This document shows, piece by piece, positions 6,636 through 9,211 of a stretch of DNA of 9,211 bases (its first letter is position 1; every line of letters begins with the position of its first letter). Below the pieces are notes generated by a model, which did not search any database, was not told where the DNA came from, and saw only the letters and a program-made list of their open reading frames with translations. This DNA is from an uncultured Collinsella sp. (GTDB lineage Bacteria; Actinomycetota; Coriobacteriia; Coriobacteriales; Coriobacteriaceae). The stretch is from assembly GCA_900548495.1 (NCBI GenBank), contig URKT01000082.1:1-9211 (forward strand). The letters run 5' to 3'. Position numbers and translations under genes: made by a program.

Positions 6636-7418
6636 ATGCTTACCAAACGTGTGATTCCCTGCCTGGACGTCAAGGACGGCCGTGTGGTCAAGGGCGTCAA
6701 CTTTGTGAGCTTACGCGATGCGGGTGATCCGGTGGAGCTGGCGCGTGCCTATGACCGCGAGGGTGCGGACGAGGTCGTCTTCCTGGACATTACCGCCACG
6801 AGCGACAACCGTGCGACGACTATCGAGATGGCGGCGCATGCGGCCGAGGAGCTCGCTATTCCCTATACCGTGGGTGGCGGTTTCCGCGACTTGGCGGGCA
6901 TGCGGACCATGGTTGCCGCCGGTGCCGATAAGGTGTCGCTCAACTCTGCCGCCGTGCGTGACCCGTCGCTGATCAGCCAGGCTGCCGCGGCGTTTGGCAG
7001 CCAGGCCGTGGTCGTGGCGATCGATGCCAAGCGCGTTGGTTTGCCCGGCGCATCCGGTGCCGACAAGTGGGAGGTCTTTACCGCGGGAGGCCGCAACGCC
7101 ACGGGCATCGACGCGGTGGCGTGGGCCGAGGAGGCGGCTCGCCGCGGCGCCGGCGAGATCCTGCTGACCAGCATGGACCGCGACGGCACCAAGGCTGGCT
7201 TTGACCTGGCGCTCACCCGCGCCGTGGCGCGCGCGGTGCCGATTCCGGTGATTGCGAGCGGCGGCGTGGGCACGCTCGAACATTTTGCCGAGGGCGTGAT
7301 CGAGGGCGAGGCTGATGCCGTGCTGGCGGCCAGCGTCTTTCACTTTGGGACGTTCAGCATTCGCCAGGTGAAGGAGTATATGGCCTCTCAAGGTATTCCC
7401 GTGAGATTGGATTTTTAA
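6636..7418 (+). CDS. hisF: Imidazole glycerol phosphate synthase, cyclase subunit
   Basis: HisF takes PRFAR and ammonia from HisH and forms IGP and AICAR, the latter feeding purine synthesis. It is a (beta/alpha)8 barrel related to HisA. The general acid/base residues are in place: D11 in RVIPCLDVKDGRVVKG and D130 in VVVAIDAK. Also present are FLDITATSD (49-57), the phosphate-binding TVGGGFRD (78-85), LLTSMDRDGTKAG and IASGGVGT. At 260 residues it is of usual length. The start is three bases after the hisA stop with AGGGGAGGAG (6620-6629) ahead of it. With hisH and hisA just upstream, this forms the conserved HAF core of his operons. Confidence 0.97.
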   Translation: MLTKRVIPCLDVKDGRVVKGVNFVSLRDAGDPVELARAYDREGADEVVFLDITATSDNRATTIEMAAHAAEELAIPYTVGGGFRDLAGMRTMVAAGADKVSLNSAAVRDPSLISQAAAAFGSQAVVVAIDAKRVGLPGASGADKWEVFTAGGRNATGIDAVAWAEEAARRGAGEILLTSMDRDGTKAGFDLALTRAVARAVPIPVIASGGVGTLEHFAEGVIEGEADAVLAASVFHFGTFSIRQVKEYMASQGIPVRLDF

Positions 7419-7748
7419 ATGGAGCAAGTGACAACTGCGTCCGAGCTCAAATACGACGCCCGCGGGCTGATTCCTTGTGTGGTTCAGCAGTACGACACCG
7501 GCGAGGTGCTTATGGTTGCTTGGATGAACGAGGAGTCGGTGGGGCTTACGCTCAAGACCGGTACCACGTGGTTTTGGAGCCGCAGCCGCCAGGAGCTCTG
7601 GAACAAGGGCGCGACGAGCGGCAACATGCAGGCGGTCAAGGAGCTTTGGGCCGACTGCGATAGCGATACGCTGCTGGTCAAGGTCGACTCGCCGGGCCCG
7701 GCCTGCCATACCGGCAACCGTACCTGCTTCTTTAAGAAACTCGCGTAG
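7419..7748 (+). CDS. hisI: Phosphoribosyl-AMP cyclohydrolase
   Basis: A zinc- and magnesium-dependent enzyme that opens the purine ring of PR-AMP to give ProFAR, the third step of the pathway. The 109-residue monofunctional chain shows SRSRQELWNKGATSG (54-68), the acidic metal site ADCDSD (78-83) and the cysteine cluster C80, C96 (in GPACHTGN) and C103, the expected zinc ligands. The ATG directly abuts the hisF TAA and the sequence before it is T-rich with no good ribosome binding site, so it probably depends on ribosomes finishing hisF. HisE activity is a separate gene here and not fused, unlike in enterobacteria and Bacillus. Confidence 0.96.
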   Translation: MEQVTTASELKYDARGLIPCVVQQYDTGEVLMVAWMNEESVGLTLKTGTTWFWSRSRQELWNKGATSGNMQAVKELWADCDSDTLLVKVDSPGPACHTGNRTCFFKKLA

Positions 7749-7793
7749 GGCGGGCGCTCGATTAGACGCTCGGCCACCAGAAAGGATTGAACC

Positions 7794-8111
7794 ATGGGTG
7801 TGCGCACCGCAAACGTTCAGGATGGAAATATCGGTGAGACGCTGACAGGTCTGGCCGAGGTGATTCACGGTCGTCGTGATGCATCGCCGCAGGAGAGCTA
7901 TACCGCGCGTCTGCTGACCGACGTCGAGGACGAGCTGCTCAAGAAGCTTGCCGAGGAGGCAAGCGAGGTGATCATGGCCTGCAAGGATAACGATCACGAT
8001 CACATCCGCTACGAGGCCGGCGACCTGGTCTACCACTTGCTCGTGACGCTTGAGCGCTACGGCATCACCCTCGACGAGTTGGCCGGCGAACTCAACGCCC
8101 GCCGCCACTAG
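7794..8111 (+). CDS. hisE: Phosphoribosyl-ATP pyrophosphatase
   Basis: An all-alpha NTP pyrophosphohydrolase of the MazG-like superfamily that hydrolyses PR-ATP to PR-AMP and pyrophosphate, the second step. The 105-residue chain has SYTARLL (35-41), the helix KKLAEEASEVIMA (50-62) with metal-binding E54, E55 and E58, and YEAGDLVYHLLV (73-84) with E74 and D77. The ATG at 7794 follows AGAAAGGA (7779-7786) at 7-nt spacing. It is separated from hisI by 45 bases without notable structure, so it has its own ribosome binding site and is not coupled. It is the last gene of the plus-strand operon. Confidence 0.96.
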   Translation: MGVRTANVQDGNIGETLTGLAEVIHGRRDASPQESYTARLLTDVEDELLKKLAEEASEVIMACKDNDHDHIRYEAGDLVYHLLVTLERYGITLDELAGELNARRH

Positions 8112-8128
8112 TCATTGGGGACGTTCTT

Positions 8129-8144
8129 AAACGACTAGTCGTTT
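8129..8144. repeat. Perfect 16-bp palindrome after hisE, flanked by GGGAC direct repeats
   Basis: AAACGACTAGTCGTTT is exactly its own reverse complement. It is bracketed by GGGGACGTTCTT (8117-8128) and GGGACAGTCTTT (8145-8156), two related direct repeats. It begins 17 bases after the hisE stop. As RNA it could form only a short stem with a CTAG tip and lacks a T-run, so it is a poor terminator on its own. A protein-binding site or part of a small dispersed repeat is more likely. Confidence 0.6.
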
Positions 8145-8177
8145 GGGACAGTCTTTGTTGGTGTAACGGGGTCATGG

Positions 8178-8246
8178 AAGTTGCGGTGAAATAGGGACTG
8201 TTTAAGCGCTTCATCAGGCAAAACAATCCCTATTCCACCGCAACTT
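8178..8246. repeat. Long inverted repeat (26-bp arms) between convergent hisE and hisK
   Basis: The arms 8178-8203 and 8221-8246 are complementary at 24 of 26 positions, with a 17-base loop that itself contains the palindrome AAGCGCTT (8204-8211). Both mismatches would be G-U pairs in minus-strand RNA but A-C in plus-strand RNA, so the element reads best as oriented on the minus strand. The arm includes a GGGAC core (8194-8198). Lying between convergent genes, it could end transcripts from either side, 12 bases beyond the hisK stop, although no long T-run adjoins it. It may belong to the same small-repeat family as the element between hisB and hisH. Confidence 0.75.
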
Positions 8247-8258
8247 ATGAAGGGATGG

Positions 8259-9170
8259 CTAGGCGAGGGGTGTGGGTTCCCATTCGCCGTTGGGGTGGGG
8301 GATGTCGAAGGTTCGGTAGCCGCAGTCGTAAGCGTGGGCCTGGGCCTCGCGGATGTTCCAGCAGATGTCGCAGGCGCGGTGTGCGTCCGAGCCAAAGGTG
8401 ATGGGTACCTCGGCGTGGGCGAAGCAACGCAATAGCCCGGTCGCGGGATAGTAATCGTCGAGCCCCTTGCGCGGCGCGGCGGTCGAGACCTCAACGCGGC
8501 GGCCCGTGTCGTGAGCGCACTCGGCCATCTGCCCCCAGAACGGCGTCGGGTCAAAGTCGGGCGCAAAGCCTTCCTTCGAAAAGCGCATGACCAGGTCGGG
8601 ATGGGCCATTACGTCAAAGTTGAGTGAGCTTTCGCAAGCGCGGCACCAGTCGTCGACGTAGCGCTCCCACACGCAGTGTACCCCCAGGTTTTCCCAAACA
8701 TGCAGGTTGGTGTCATCATCGATCCAGCCGCAGCGCGAATCGGGTGTATCGGGGCGAGCGACGTCTTCCGTTCCCGCCGCACCCGCGGCACCGGCCATGA
8801 TATCGCCCGGATAGCCAATCCAGTGCACACTGCCCAAGCGCACTATGGCACTCGCGGACCAGCGCTCAACCAGAGGCTCGCAACCTTCGTACCAGTCGCA
8901 TTCAAAGCCATAGATAAAGCTGAGCTCCGGCGCGATCTGCGCGGCGAACTTGCGGGCGTCCTCAAAGGCCAGACGATGTGCCGGCAGGTCGCCCTCGACA
9001 ACCTGCACTTCGCAGTTGGCGTCCATGCTGGCGGGCAGGGTGAGATGGTCGGTCGAGACCATGAGGCGGCAACCGGCCGCAGCAGCGGCGCGAACGTTGT
9101 CCTCAAACGAGGCATGTCCGTCCGAAAACGAGGTGTGGGTGTGGCAATCGACCAGCGGGCATGCGGGCAT
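8259..9170 (-). CDS. hisK: PHP-family histidinol-phosphatase
   Basis: The gene probably hydrolyses histidinol phosphate to histidinol, the step between HisC and HisD for which the operon itself has no enzyme. The 303-residue chain has the PHP metal-site motifs in order: DCHTHTSFSDG (8-18, with H10, H12, D17), STDH (39-42), GFECDW with E90, LGSVHWI with H116, DVMAHPDL with H190 and FGSDAH with D262 and H264. The start (complement of 9168-9170) is supported by AAAGGAG at 9176-9182, 5 nt away. An Ala/Gly/Asp-rich stretch around 124-147 lengthens the loop after the SVHWI motif. The PHP fold is certain. The exact substrate is inferred from HisK/HisJ-like motifs and from lying beside an otherwise complete his operon. 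Confidence 0.88.
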   Translation of the reverse strand: MPACPLVDCHTHTSFSDGHASFEDNVRAAAAAGCRLMVSTDHLTLPASMDANCEVQVVEGDLPAHRLAFEDARKFAAQIAPELSFIYGFECDWYEGCEPLVERWSASAIVRLGSVHWIGYPGDIMAGAAGAAGTEDVARPDTPDSRCGWIDDDTNLHVWENLGVHCVWERYVDDWCRACESSLNFDVMAHPDLVMRFSKEGFAPDFDPTPFWGQMAECAHDTGRRVEVSTAAPRKGLDDYYPATGLLRCFAHAEVPITFGSDAHRACDICWNIREAQAHAYDCGYRTFDIPHPNGEWEPTPLA

Positions 9171-9202
9171 GGCGACTCCTTTGCATTTGGCGAATCCGCT
9201 CC

Positions 9203-9208
9203 ATTGTA
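9203..9208 (-). promoter_or_regulatory. Candidate -10 box for hisK
   Basis: On the minus strand this reads TACAAT, one base from the sigma-70 consensus TATAAT. It lies about 20 bases upstream of the hisK Shine-Dalgarno sequence, which would give a short 5' leader. The -35 region would fall outside the window, so only half the promoter can be judged. Confidence 0.4.
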
Positions 9209-9211
9209 ATG

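Noticed and set aside
7749..7793. CGCTCG direct repeat in the hisI-hisE gap
   Set aside because: Two six-base copies in GC-rich DNA are expected by chance and form no stable hairpin.
6711..8108. Minus-strand open frame (465 codons) opposite hisF, hisI and hisE
   Set aside because: It spans three conserved genes and shows no family motif; the third-position GC bias explains the lack of stops.
8135..8566. Minus-strand open frame (143 codons) overlapping the hisK 3' end and the repeats
   Set aside because: It is out of frame inside hisK, Arg/Thr/Pro-rich, and its end runs through the palindromic repeats.
8676..9209. Plus-strand open frame (177 codons) opposite hisK
   Set aside because: The hisK strand has the full set of PHP metal-site motifs and a ribosome binding site; this frame has neither.

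Overview
The window holds a nearly complete, compact histidine biosynthesis locus from a high-GC bacterium (by eye around two thirds G+C, with strong G/C bias at third codon positions). Most Actinobacteria use a long, HisZ-independent HisG. Here a HisZ regulatory domain and a short-form HisG are joined in one protein, and the G+C-rich operon carries short GGGAC-type palindromic repeats. Together these suggest a gut Coriobacteriia, possibly Collinsella-like. That placement is an inference, not something the sequence proves.

Layout: bases 1-63 look like the last 20 codons of an upstream gene, followed by an 11-bp hairpin (79-108). A plus-strand operon then runs from 145 to 8111: hisZ-hisG fusion, hisD, hisC, hisB, hisH, hisA, hisF, hisI, hisE. 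Gene junctions are very tight (4-nt overlap, 0, 0, 1 and 3 nt) except for four gaps: hisZG-hisD (107 nt, GC-rich hairpin), hisB-hisH (81 nt, long palindromic repeat), hisI-hisE (45 nt, nothing notable) and the 147-nt region after hisE. On the minus strand, convergent with the operon, lies a PHP-family histidinol-phosphatase (hisK, 8259-9170) with its own Shine-Dalgarno sequence and a plausible -10 box near the window edge.

Function: together the genes supply every step from PRPP + ATP to histidine. HisZG makes PR-ATP; HisE and HisI convert it to ProFAR; HisA isomerises it; HisH/HisF form IGP and AICAR; HisB dehydrates; HisC transaminates; HisK dephosphorylates; HisD oxidises histidinol to histidine. 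All show recognisable catalytic motifs. The HisG half of the fusion is the exception, because several normally conserved positions are changed.

The most notable items are the HisZ-HisG fusion with its altered HisG motifs, and a set of small palindromic repeats sharing a GGGAC core. One repeat sits inside the operon and the others lie between the convergent hisE and hisK. No mobile element with a transposase, CRISPR array, tRNA or rRNA was seen. No wholly new system is evident.
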